Below are positions 37,770 through 51,100 of a stretch of DNA of 64,000 bases, in pieces. A program made the translations under genes and the position numbers. Origin of the DNA: Triplophysa rosa (taxonomy: Eukaryota; Chordata; Actinopteri; Cypriniformes; Nemacheilidae); the NCBI RefSeq assembly GCF_024868665.1, contig NC_079891.1, positions 35,231,822-35,295,821 on the forward strand. Direction: 5' to 3'. The notes under the pieces were generated by a model. The model was given only the letters and a program-made list of their open reading frames with translations. It made no database searches and had not been told where the DNA came from. How positions within the stretch are numbered: the stretch's first letter is position 1; each line of letters begins with the position of its first letter.

Positions 37770-39640
37770 ATAACACTCCTGTGTCACTCTTGCATTCATT
37801 AAAATTGATGTTGGTACACTAATGCGTACACTAGCATATAAATATGTTATGGTAATAGTCTAGACAAAGATGAGAGTTAAGACTGACAGATTATACTTAT
37901 TGATATTTTAACACTATGTATTGGTAATTGAATTAAACACATGTAAATATATTTAATTAAACCAAATTAAAACTATAAAGAATGGGAATGATGTTAGCAG
38001 CGTAATGCATCCTGTGACTTTGGGACACCAACACTGCTGTAGAGACTGTGAAATAGTGGAGATGGATGTTTAAATTCATTTTATACAGTTAAAAGCACAT
38101 TAGAATGTAGAACGCTAGTTGTGTTATGAACTGCCATATCTGCTCTCATGACTGGAGGGTAAAACGGATCCGAAAAGAAGCCCCATTTTCAGCTTTGTAG
38201 CTTAGAAACAATACAATGGTGAAAGTGCAACTTGGTCAAATGTGGCTTTGTCATATTTATTATTACAGATTCATAATTTCTGATCCGCTTGAATAAATAA
38301 GTGCTCACACCAAGAGAATTGTGCAAAATACGTTTAGAAATGTCATTTGTGATGTAGCTCTTTGCGATCAGTCCGGGTCCATAAGGGAGTCCACAATTTC
38401 TATGAATGAACAAGGGATTCGAATATTAGTCCATTTATTCTAAGCAAGTGCAAGCAGCTCTTAAAATTTTTTAATGTAAATACAGTCGTTTTTAACTCTA
38501 TTTGCTGTCATTACGCTGCTGAGCGTGTCCCAAAACATGGCGGCAACTGCCCAGAATGCAATGCACAATGACGTAGATTCCCAAGCTCTATAGGTAGAAT
38601 CAATTAAATTTTTTCGTACTCCATAATCCCAAATAAAGTCAAAGAAACTTTATTTTTAAAATAATTTACAGATATTATCCTTGTAATGACTTTATTTCTA
38701 CGTTTAAAGAAGGGTTTTCACCAGTGAGAAAGATACATCAGAAACAATTGTACTTTTTTTCAGTTGCTCTTATCAAACTTTTTTTAGTGTAGGGTCTCTT
38801 TGTTTATCTTTAAGTCTTTTATCAATTTTATTAATATAACTGAAAAAATCGTCTTGTTTTTGGATTGTGATACTGGTTCATTGGAAATAGATAATATACT
38901 TAAAATTCTTATTCTACTTGCATGGGAAATACCATATACATAAAGCAAAGTTTCATTTGTACCAAATGGTAGATTGTTTTCCACAGATATAAAGATGTTT
39001 TATGCTTCTTTAATACTGATACGGAACAATAGCCAAGCATGCTAAGACATTTTTTTTGTTATTTGCATTTGTGCAATTATGTACTGTATTTGTACTATTT
39101 GTACTATTACATATTGTAAAGTCCCCTTTTGTTGAATAAAAAGGACCGGAATTTTTTTTTCGTATTCACATTAATGTAGCCTAACTCAAAGATATACTGT
39201 ATGCTCACAGGTAACTAAAATATATTAAAATATTTGTGTGTTTAACAAAAATATTTAACTTAAGAGTACATTTATAAACAATATTATAATTGTTAAATGT
39301 TTAAAGTTAAAATGTATGAAAATAAACCTAATAACTCTCAAGAGTTAACTTATCAGTAAATTATACAATTTAATATTACGACAAGGCAGGTTATAATTTA
39401 TATAGTACATTTCATGTACAAAGGTCATTCGTGGTGCGTTTAATGATTTACAAGAGAAATTAATGAATAATTACTGAATAAAATTTATAATGAATAAAAA
39501 TAACAGTCAAATGCAAAAATATTTAGGAAGAGAAATCATTTTAAATCACTATAAATGCTAAAGATACAAAAAAACATCGAAGAAGCGCAATGAAATCAAA
39601 TCTGCCGCAGTTTAGTAATAAATTCATTCAGTAAAGCTGA
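37770..39640. other. Intergenic A/T-rich stretch upstream of fubp3
   Basis: No gene is visible. A weak inverted pair (CAGCGTAATGC near 37998 and CATTACGCTGCTG near 38510) suggests a decayed TIR element. The rest is A/T-rich unique sequence. Confidence 0.5.
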
Positions 39641-39800
39641 AATCTCCTACAGCGAAGAAGCACGTGTTTGAAATCTCGCCGAATCTCTTCAGTCTCGCGA
39701 GACGTGCGCCTGCGTTTCCTGTTCCGGGGTCGGTAGTGTGCGCTGCGTGTGTGTTTATGTGCGTGTGTGTGTCCGTGTGTGTAAGTGTGTGATGATGATG
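39640..39800 (+). promoter_or_regulatory. fubp3: fubp3 promoter with TCTCGCGAGA palindrome
   Basis: A CpG-rich, TATA-less stretch directly upstream of the start codon. The palindrome TCTCGCGAGA at 39693-39702 is a known core promoter element of housekeeping genes. An ETS-like CCTGTTCCGG lies at 39719-39728. A GT-rich tract at 39743-39790 runs into the 5' UTR. The start site is probably between 39700 and 39760; this is inferred. Confidence 0.55.
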
Positions 39801-41655
39801 ATGGCGGAGCTGGTGCAGGGACAGGCCTCTGTGGCACAGCCCGGGATGAAGGCGGACGGATTCACGGACCCGTTCCACCGCGCGCGACAGGTGCGTGCGC
39901 GAATGAGCGCGTGATAGCGTCCTTTATATGTTTAATAAGCGTATGTTTCGAGCGTGTATGTGTGTGTAGCCTGTTAGCTTCGGCTGCAGGAGCTTAGAAA
40001 CTCCAGCACACACACGCGTACACACACTAACGCACAGATTAAGGCCACAACCGTCTAAACGCAACGCGGCAGTCGCGCGCGACGTGTCGACGGCGCTGAC
40101 AACAACTTTTCTGCTGTCGTTTGATTCAGAAACTACAAAAAACAACAGGAACTAACTACTGCAACCTGTTGTTGTTGTCATGCACAAACCCTTAAAACTT
40201 TACAAACACGCGCAGATAAGCAACGCGTCCACGATGTGGTCTGCGCGTCGTCGTCTTGTGTCTCGTGGAGTCTAAAAACGTGCAATGTAAAGTTTGTGAC
40301 AGTTGTGTTAAAACGCACTCACACACACACACACTTGTGTAGTGAGCAGATCATGTGCTCGGGCCAATGAAGAACTTAAACCCTGAGTGTGTATGTTTGT
40401 TTGTTTGTTTGTGTGTTCAAGATAAAAAGACGTTTTTTATTTATAGTACTTCCTGAACTTCTATTCTTTATTGTAACATTGACATATAGCTATGTTAAAG
40501 TGAACACGTGTTCTTATAGTGCTTATATTCTCTAAACTAAACTTCACAGTAATGTTGAAGTTATATTTGGCGCAATTGCTGAAATGAGCAATTGTTGTAC
40601 TTTCAGTAACGTTACGTTTATTTTCTATAGTCACATTTACAGTATTGAAGTTATATATGATGAACACTTGTACATTCAATGCATATATTCTCAATACCGA
40701 CACATTTACAGTAACGTTGAAGTTATGTAATACATGTGCTGAACACCTGTTGTATTTTCAGTGCATATATTTTCTATAGTAACATTCACACATATTAACA
40801 TTGAAGTCATGTACAGTATATACAAGTGCAGGTGCTGTTGGTTTAGGCATAGGGACGGAACAGTAAGGGTTAAATCTCGTTCATGAGCACTATCAGGAGT
40901 TGTACTTTAGATTAAATGTAAGCATTAGACTGTAATAATACGAGTGTTTTGGGGCGTTTTGTTTTTTGGGTTAAGAATATAAAGTGAATATCATTCAGAA
41001 TGTTGGGGAAGAGGAGCGTGTTCACATGATTAACACACAGCTGACATGCTTAATGTCATATTTCAGCATGAAGCTGTCGTTTGCAAAACACGAAAAACCG
41101 GACGAGACTTTGCCTGTTAAATATGTCTTTGTAAAATAACAGACGTATCACATGCTCGTGAATATTCACTAATCAAGTTTAAAAGTAATAAAGTATGAAT
41201 TTTGTATGCAATATGAATTGTACAGTCTCCTTGTAAAATTCGCATTTTACAACAATCTTGTTTTAATACAATTTGTTTTTGGAACAGTGACCATTACAGG
41301 ACTTTGTTTGGAATAATTCTACATTTTTGTAAGATTCACTTCTAACGAATTGGTAATCTCGTGAAGCCAGAAATCACGTTGATGTCAAATTTAGAACATT
41401 TTCATCCCCTCATTGCTTTGTCAAAAATACTGTCATTTTTTAAAGAATATAATGACTATTTTAATACAAATGCTGGTCTTCAGCTGTTCACATTGTCTGT
41501 TTATATCAGTGTTTTTGACAGAAAAGAAAGTTATTTTAAATGACCGTACTTTAAAACATTGAGCTACTTGCTCTCACATGTTCGATGCACAGCTGTTTGG
41601 GCAACGGCCTCCATTTCGTAACATGTCAAATCTTTATCTGAGCTCATGGCCTTGT

Positions 41656-41705
<50 letters not shown>

Positions 41706-44700
41706 GTGCTGAGTTTTTCTCTGCGGCTCAACCCTTGTTTAAAAGTGAGCCGGACGCTCTGAGCATTTGGCTTGTATCAACTCTGCTGAGGAAAAAAATA
41801 GATCCGTCATAATAGATCTGTCAGTAATTGGTGGATTGGCGTATTTCTTCGTGCAAGAGAGCTTACAATGCATGCGGCTTACACCGTGTCTACACCGGAG
41901 GCAGCGCGACGAGACAATAGAATGCATTAGAACCCATTATAATTAAACATTTTGTCCACGCCAGACGTGGTGCGACGCGTCCGGTGTAGACTCAGTGTTA
42001 CACTGAATTCACACCAAACGCAAATTAAGTGTTTTGCGCGAGTAAATTACATACAAAGTCAATGCAAAGACGCGTATAGACACGAACTCGTGGCAGGCGG
42101 TGCGAAAGATGCGAATCGGGCTGCGCGATTGCCGCGAACGCGCATTAATCTTGTCTTTAAAATATTTGATCGCGTCACTCACGCAAATTAGGGCTGCTCG
42201 ATTATGACAAAAAACATAATCACAATTATTTTGGCCAATATTGAGATCCCGATCATTTAACACGATTACTCATTAACTTTTAAAACAACATAGAAAATAA
42301 AAAACTTTGCTTTTAAACGGTGAATTCAACTGAAAAATAAATGTAAAGAAATAGCACAGCTGAACCACTGTAAGGAAAGGGGTGCGCTGTGGATTTATAC
42401 CACAAGAAAAGAGAGGATCCTCGCAAAATGGAATGTGGCACAATAATCGTTTTGCCTCGATTATTTTGTTTTTGTAATTGTTGAAGCCAAAATTGACGAT
42501 TACGATTAATTTTCGATTAATTGCACAGCCCTAACGCAAATATAACGAACTTTTCCCGCGAGTAATAAACAGAGTGGAACGTAATTGTTCACGTTTGGTG
42601 TGAACCCAGCATTAGGCTTTTTCTCACGCCAGAGAGTTTATAATGTGCGGGCTGTGAGTGTTCCGCGCACGAGAAAGCTTTGTAATGCACGCAGCTCGGG
42701 CGTTTCCTCGCGCCAGACATGGTTTGTAATGTGAGAGTTTTCCGAGAATGAGATAGCTTGTGATGCGCTGGCTCGGGCTTTTCCTCGCGGCAGTGAGAGT
42801 TTGTAATGTGCCAACCCAGTCTCACGGCAATTAGTGGCATAGACACGAAATTTGGAATCTATTAAAGGTCCAGTCAGTGTAATCTAGCGGCAAGGTTGCG
42901 AATTGCAGCCAACCGCTCACTCCACGCCTCCCCCTCCCGTTCGAAACACTACGACGGCTGACGAACATGGCGAATTATATGCAGGGGGACCCGCGGTGTA
43001 TGTAGATAGAAATAGCTCATTCTAAGGTAATTAAAACGTAACGCTTCATTGTTTAAGCTCTTTATACACCTCTGAAGACAAAAAATGACACACTGGACCT
43101 TTAATTCGTGTTCATGGACACAGACATCCCCATTTTCTCGTGTGAGTGAGTAGTAAGCTCGGCTTTCTTTTCGTGTCACTCAGCACGACTTTCAATACAC
43201 ATACTGCGTGTGTATTTACATGTATATATTTATAACCTGATATCAAAAGAAGTTGTAAATATTTTAGGATGTGGTTAACCCAACACCTTACTTACCCCCA
43301 AACCCTAAAATCACAGCCGCAAAGGCAAATTTTTCTAAAAACGAGAGTTTCACGAAGTAGCAAAACAACGATAAATGGCTTCTCTAACCCCGCCCCCTAA
43401 ACCTAACGTAACATGGGAAAAGTCAAATCATAACAAAACATACCAATGAGATCGTAGGAAATAGGAATTCACACGAATGAGCCACCGTGTAAAATATGTA
43501 TGAATTCCCATCAGATTGTGTTGATATATAATTATACATATGAAAGAAATCGCGTATTAAAATACATTAGATTGACAGTTGTGCTGACTGTCACGAAAAA
43601 AGGGGGAAATTCGTGTCAATAAACACAAATTAATTGATTACAGTTCGTGACAATGTCACGAATTCCCGAGACTGTTGAATGTGCGGGCTTTGAGATTTAC
43701 GAGCACGAGAGAGCTTGTGATGCGCCCGCAGGCTTTTCCTTACAGGAATTGTTATGCGCGTGAGGGTTTAAAACCAGCGCACGAGTTGTTTCCGTTTGGC
43801 AATCAAGTAATAACAGCACATGTGAGCATCAATGACGCATTTGGATGAATGATATTGACTTACGCAATAGTTTACTCTCTCTCGTTTAAAAGGTTGACTT
43901 TAGAGAATATCGCCCAACACTAATACCTGCAGTTATTTGCTCACATGAACGCATGCTGAGAAAAAGTGGCATAACTTGCTAAATAATGTGATAGGATAAT
44001 GCTTAAAGTTCATAAAATTCAATTTAATGGTCCTGTGTATGAAATTTAGCAACATCTAGTGGTGAGGTTGAGAATTGCAACCAGCTGCTCATTGCACCCC
44101 TCCCTTTCCAAGCACTACGGTGGCTGACACAGGACTAAGATGTCGTCACGTTTTAGCTTCTTTGCTGAATGAGGTAACGTATTTACGAAACGTGCTCTGT
44201 AGAGCATTTTGTCCGTTTAGGGCTACTGTAGAAACAACTCCATGTAAGGGGACCCGCGGTGTATGTAGATAGAAATAGCTCGTTCTAAGATAATAAAAAC
44301 GCAACGTTTCATTACGTAAGGGCTTTATCACTTCTGAAGTCATGTTTATTATAGATCCTCCATTAAGTTATATAAAAATATATTCAAAAAACAAATGTTA
44401 AAAAGCACACACATTCCACTTTCTTCCTGCATCTACGTAAAACTCTGACTATATTAAACTTTTTGATGTATTACAGTGAATTGTCTCAAAGTACATTGCG
44501 ATATGCTGACATGACTGTTGCATCATGGGTAATGGGCTTAGTTGCACAAGATGGCACCTTTGAGCTTTTGCGACGCCAGAGGCGGCAGACTTAATTTCCG
44601 GTCGTATAACACAATCGTGTTGTTTTGGCTCAATGAAGTGCGCAGCAATATAAAGAGGATCTGTCATATCGTTTGTATATTACTTCTTTTTTTAAATCTA

Positions 44701-45102
44701 AAAACACCCATATTGTTATCCTTTTTCATAAAGTGTTATACAACTGGAAATGACTCTGCCGACTCTGGCGTCCCAAAAGCTCACCAGCGACATCTTGTGC
44801 AACTAGCGAATTCACAGACCGCCCAATGTTTGCTCTTAGCGCTGTAAACAATCCTCAAGCCTCACGATGGGGTTTCCTCAAGTTTTAGAAAGACATGGAT
44901 TTGTTTCTGTGCACTCTCGCTCGTCCTCCTCGATGTGGGCAACAAGTGACCAGTTGTTCGGGCGAATTCCTCCAACTGCTCCTGCGTTTCGCCGGTCGCT
45001 TTCCCATGGGGCACTAGCTTATCTGTGCAGTCACATAGCTGGCATTCCTTACCAACATTCCCAAGAAGAAGGCTTTAGCTGGAGGGATGAGGTGGAGACC
45101 AG

Positions 45103-45157
<55 letters not shown>

Positions 45158-48100
45158 AATTTAACAGCGGATCTGTTTTAATGTTGTGCTCTCGCATGCA
45201 GAAGTGTTGATGCTGGAGGAGCTGAAATTTTCATGTAAAATGTCTTTTGCACGTTTCATTCAGTGGTTTCTCTCGTCTTACAGATTGCTAAAATGGGGGG
45301 CGAGCAGATGTCTCATCTGAACAGCACACCTCCCGGGGTCGAAGCTTCTCTCTACGGCTACGGAGGCCACAAATGCTCCCTGGATGAAGGAGGCAAGTCG
45401 TCATTTCATTTTTGTTGTAATATAAATCCTTTCTTTAAAAACAGGTCCTTCGGACTCTGAATGGGTGAGCTGTGTTTGGAGTATTTAAACATATTGTAAT
45501 AAACACAAAAGGTTTTTTTTAGAAAATATATTTGTCACTTTCTATATACATATTTCTCAAAAAATCTCAAACGTCCATCATTAAAATAATTCAAATAACT
45601 CAATTGGGTAAATTCAGAGTTTGAGATGATTTATTGAAATCAAAACCAAAATGCACACAAAAGTGTGCGAAATGTAAGACTTGTCTGGTGTTCGTGTTTG
45701 TCTGTTGCCCGGCCAGTGTTTGCCGGTATAGGATCCACATACCACATAAAGTGGGAGTTTTACTTCTGCGTCAGACCTACGCCGTAGCCTACGCAGAGAC
45801 GCGAAACAATGTACTCTATGCCGTAGCGCGTCAGTGCGACGTGGACCGCAAGCGTTGTGATTGGTCTGCTCGAACCCCGTCCCTTCATGTAAAAAAATCT
45901 CCACCATAGCGTCAAGTTTACTCATACGCATTTCCAAATTAATTATCTAAATAAATCACGTGTTTTTCTGTATTTAACAACTCAAGCTGCAAAAGTGACT
46001 GTTTACTTGCCGCTATCACTGCTAAATGCTCCTCAAACAGCGTAGACATGAATGAACCGCTTCTTCTTCGGCTCTTGTCTTGGTGACACGAGCAACACAT
46101 CTGTGGACACTGACTCCTAGTGGCCATTGCCTGTCAATGCGGACAACGACGCACAAGTATAAACAACAACTGGCGCGTTGCCGCAGAAGTAAAAATCCAC
46201 CTTAAAGATTGACATGTTTACATATTTATACAGCATATATGGTTAATATTTGTTATTTTTCTGCCGTAAATACTGTTGTGCAAACACCACACAAAGGATA
46301 AATATGGCAACACGTTGATAATCTCGTTGGTTCTCAATATCACATAACCACTATAACATGAGAAATGTTCATTTTTGGATGTACTCCTCCTTTAATGCAC
46401 AACCCTAAACGGCAACGGTTTGACTTATGACCTACTTATATACTAATTTATTCTAATAAATCAAATACATTTAACTCTTTATTGAATATCGGTGCACTTT
46501 ATACCTAGGGCTGCCCCATTTCAGTCGACTATTCGTTATTTGACTAGAAGACACTTGTTCGAACAAATTTGTATTAGTCGATTGTCTGCATATCATTTAA
46601 AAAGTGTATACGCACCACCTTAGTCGCTTTACATAGCCGTTCGCTCTAACACTACCGTTAACTTGGATAAATGAATTATATTATTAGCATGTTTAAATGT
46701 CTATTTGTCCAAGGGTGTAAGAGTAACATGGTGGCTAAAAATGAGGAATATGCAATCCTACGTTTGCCAGATCTGTTGAGCACATGCGCTGCATCCCTCC
46801 GCCATCTGTGCGCTTCTAACAGCAGCCGCGGCGGCTTCATTGTGTGCGGGACACAGAGCTCAGTTTTCCGGCGTTGCGGACAAACTTGGGTTCTTGCAAC
46901 ATTCCAAAAAGCTAAATGTGGCTTAATTCATTAAGATTCAGTATCAACCTTAATAAAGCGTAGTATGTAAAGAAATGCCGAAGAGCCTGAACGTGAACGG
47001 AAAGCGCATCAATAAAGGATCACAGGACAAAGTGTGAGGGCTTTGCATTCTTTTTCGAGTGTTTAGTGGGTTTTTTTTCATTTAGTGTTTTGGAATGTCG
47101 CATGAACATAAATTTGGCCTTATTGTTGGGAAAACTGTTCTCCGTGAAACCGGTGCGCCCGTCTTTATGAAGGGCATGATATGGCAGAAACGTGGAAAAA
47201 CTGAGGTGAGTTAAGTTAATGGTCTGTATTGTTGTAGTGTTTGGTTACTGCTTTATATTTTATTTATTCCTTAATACAATGTGTTGAATATAGGGCTGGG
47301 CGATATGGCAAAAAAGTAAACTCGATAGTTTTTTCTATATTGATCGATAACGATATTTATTTCGATATATATTTAATTAAAAAACTGTATTTAAAAGAAT
47401 CTATTTTAAATACAGTTTATTAACAAAAGTTAACCTTTAACCAGTTAAAATTCAATTAAATGAATGCACTGTTGCAACACAGAGGATATTAGGCCATAAA
47501 CAACATGTACCAGTTCATTCAGTCTCATTTTGACTCCATTGACTCGTTAAGTAAAGGGAGTGTTCATTCACTACATTCAACCAATGAAAGGACTCCGCTA
47601 CTGGTACATTCGAACGCTATTGGCTCAGCACCTGCGCAGTGCGCACATACATAACGCTGCAATAATGTCTTGCTCGAGTATTGGGATTCATTCAATGTAT
47701 TCAGTGAACCTTAAAGACATCTCACATAAACTGTAGTAGGGCTGAAACGATTCCTCGAGTAACTCGAGTTATTCGAATACAAAAAATCATCGAGGCAATT
47801 TTTGCTGCCTCGAAGCCTCGTTTAATCCATTTAACTACAGTACACACGGAGCGGAGCACTGCGTTTCCCCACGGACCGTTATTACTGACGCACAGCCCGC
47901 TAAACTCTATTCATGTTACAGTCTCATGCATTCACCGTGAGACACACGCATTTTAGTATGTTCACACGCGTTTCTCATGCTGATAAATAACAGATAGCTT
48001 ATAGGGCTGTGACGGTTGCCGTAACAACCGCACCACCGCGGTGGTAAAGTGCCATGACGGTGAACTGCCACCGGCGGTAGTGCACGTCACTCTGACAAAT

Positions 48101-51100
48101 ATAGGTGTAATAAATATGAGAGTTGCGATAACGATTGCTAGTTGTAGCCTTTCAGTTGTGGGTGGTTTTATTTAAAAGATTTTAAATTAACAGAAATTAT
48201 TGGCATACGTGTCCGTTGGTGCGTTCGAGCGCAGGCCTGCACGGCAAAACCCAGGTTATTCTGCGGCTTCTGCAATGGATCTTGTTGTGAAATGAACAGA
48301 TACGTAAAATCAAAACTGGCTATGACCCGCTTGCTTAGTGTCGGAGCACGCGCAGGTTTTGCCGCGGTTGCGGAGAGACATCTCTTCATTTGCGCTCCTG
48401 TGCACATCTTCTGAACGCGCATTTAGTGCAGCTGTACACATTTTAATCTGGACAATGTCAACAAGTAAATTTCACATCAACGAGTCGGAAAAAGTAAAGT
48501 TTTTATGGCAATCTGAACAGGAAAGCCAATGTAGGTTTAAACAGTTTGTTTCAAATGGAATTGTTAAGGACTGTAAGGGTTAATACGCCACTGACTGAAG
48601 TTACTGCAACAAGAGCTTTTTTATTTAGTATTTAGCTTTCTTATATCATTTAAGTTTTCATTATTTACTGATGTTTATTTCAATGTTTTATATGCTGTAG
48701 CGTGCCGTTTCACTGATGGATTTGCGCGTTAAACATTGACGGATGCTTCATCCTCATTTATTTCAAATATCATATTTCAATTATTTAACAATTTCAAGTA
48801 TTTAAATAAGGTCTATATTTCTCTTCCACTCGTCATGTGGTTGCTACACGCAAATATAATAATATAAATATTATTTATGTAAATATATATTTCTCAACCA
48901 CCGCACCATCGCGGTCGATTTGTCTATTACCACCGTCACAGCCCTAATAGCTTTGAAATGGTGAACTGATATTTGACATGGTTTTAGTCTATTTTACGAG
49001 TGAAACTTGTTTTCCGGCTGCATTGAGTCCATCAAACTAGATGCGGACTAGTGGACACCGAATCCTGTTATTTACACATTTCATCTGTCTGGTCTGCGTG
49101 TCTGAGTGAATGAACTGCACAGTTTAACGTGCTACACGCGTGATGCTCATGAATTTGTCTGCGTCTGCGCTGAATGAGGACATGAACTTCACCTCCAGAG
49201 TTGCTCTGAGAGTTTATTTCACAAACATGTTATTGTTTGAGTGAAGAAACAGACATACTAAAAAATAAGGGTCTTCTGACAACCTGCCAAAATAAAAGTC
49301 ATAGGCTATTGTTTGAAATTATTAGTTCCATTTTTATTCATGTTTCTTATTTATATATTTGTATTATATTGCATTTTTAATTTAATATGGCAATGGAATG
49401 TACTAAATGGGTTTAGTTTTCGCAGATATTAATGTATGCTATTTCAGCAATAAAAACTAATTGTTCTAAAAAGGAAACAATTAGTTGTTTTACTCATTTT
49501 AAGAGACCTGTCTTATTTTCTCTTGTATATTTAGTATTGCTTTTTAATAAAGAAAAAGTACTTATTATCCGAATACCCGATTAATCGATGGAAAAATCAG
49601 TAGAATACTCGATTAGTAAAAGAATCGATAGCTGCAGCCCTAACTGTAGTACATTTCTTTAATCATGCAAGCATCTTACATACAAGGTTCAATATTTTAA
49701 TGTGCACACAAACTCACTTCATTACATCTCTAATCTGTACGTGGCAGTGCTGGTTGTTTCATAAGCACCAGCTCATGTTAGCAGATATGTTAACGATGGA
49801 TATAAAAACGTTTGTGCTTGAGTTTCGAAGTAACTCGCTTGCAATTGCGCCTCAAGTTTGTTTTGTTTAACCGGCGATTGCGAAAAAAAATAAGACACTT
49901 GATAAACCGCGTGATGACAACTCGAGGTTAGTTTCACCTTTGTTTCCGCTTCCAGTAATGTTTTCCTCCTCATGTCGAGTTTTCTTTGCCATGTGCAGTA
50001 TGAAATGGACTTTGTACTTTTGACGCGCATGATAAAAGCTGCACGCTGACTGACTGTTGTTGCGTTTATTTCTGCGTCTCAACTCAACTCAACTCAACTT
50101 TATTTATATAGCGCTTTTACAATTTTCATTGTTACAAAGCAGCTGTACATGAGACACATTGACTACAAGCAAAACAATCAAAGTTGTACCTGCAAAAACA
50201 AGAAAAGGTTGAAAACACAGAAGACAGACACACCCACACACAGAACACTCCACACACACAACACGCACCAACACACACAGACACAGAGACACACACACAC
50301 ACGGATGCGCACGCACACACACACACACACACACACGTACGTACACAGACAAGTACGCACACACACACACGCTCAGTGAGAGCACACATTTAGGATAAAG
50401 GAGAGAGAAGCACAGGTCAAATATAACAGATAATAAATTCCTATATGCAATATTAATTAAGTAAAACTTTAAGATTCTAAAGCAGCCCCCCCGGTCAGGC
50501 AGATAGTGCAAAAACAGTATGCAAACGGTGGCGAGGAACCCAAAACTCTAATGAGAAAAAAAAACTCAGGAGAACCCAGGCCCAACCAGGGGATTCCAGT
50601 TCCCCTCTGGCAAAAGCTGCTGCCTCTGCACAAGCTCCAGAGAACTTGCACAACAAGGCTAAATAAAATAAATAAACTTAATAATAAAATAAATTATAGT
50701 TTAAGATTATCATTAATAATCTAATAGCATTTGATTGTGGTGAAGACATGTCAAGAGACCGCGTCCTTCTTTATCCAGCTCTATCATCTCAGCTCTTGTC
50801 AGGTCCCCACTTCCCATTCTCCGCTCTACCATCAGGTCAGGCCATGAACTGCATCCTGCTCGCTGTGGTAACCTTGGAACAATGAGACAAGACTGGCTGA
50901 GAGTAGAGTACTGTTCTGTACTCTTTGATGCAACAAGTACATCAGTTGTGTTTTTGGTTCCGGTTGATCTAACTAATGCAGCCTAAACCCTCTAAGATTT
51001 ATATTATGGAAGAGTAGTGTATGCAAGATTAAAAAGATGCGTCTTTAGTCTAGATTTAAACTGACAGAGTGTGTCTGCCTCCCGGACAGTGCAGGGAAGA

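Larger units (their letters stand above)
47737..49641. mobile_element. hAT element C, nested in B, exact 8-bp TSD
   Basis: Left end TAGGGCTGAAACGATTCCTC, right end ATCGATAGCTGCAGCCCT. Flanked by AACTGTAG at 47729-47736 and 49642-49649. Contains element D at 48002-48946. Its own sequence, about 950 bp, has no intact frame. Confidence 0.87.

Noticed and set aside
45614..45937. About 100-codon frames on both strands in fubp3 intron 2
   Set aside because: Largely within or overlapping the TIR element at 45748-46203; no similarity recognised.
50104..50511. 135-codon frame rich in CVCV on the minus strand
   Set aside because: Translation of the CA microsatellite in the LINE 3' region.
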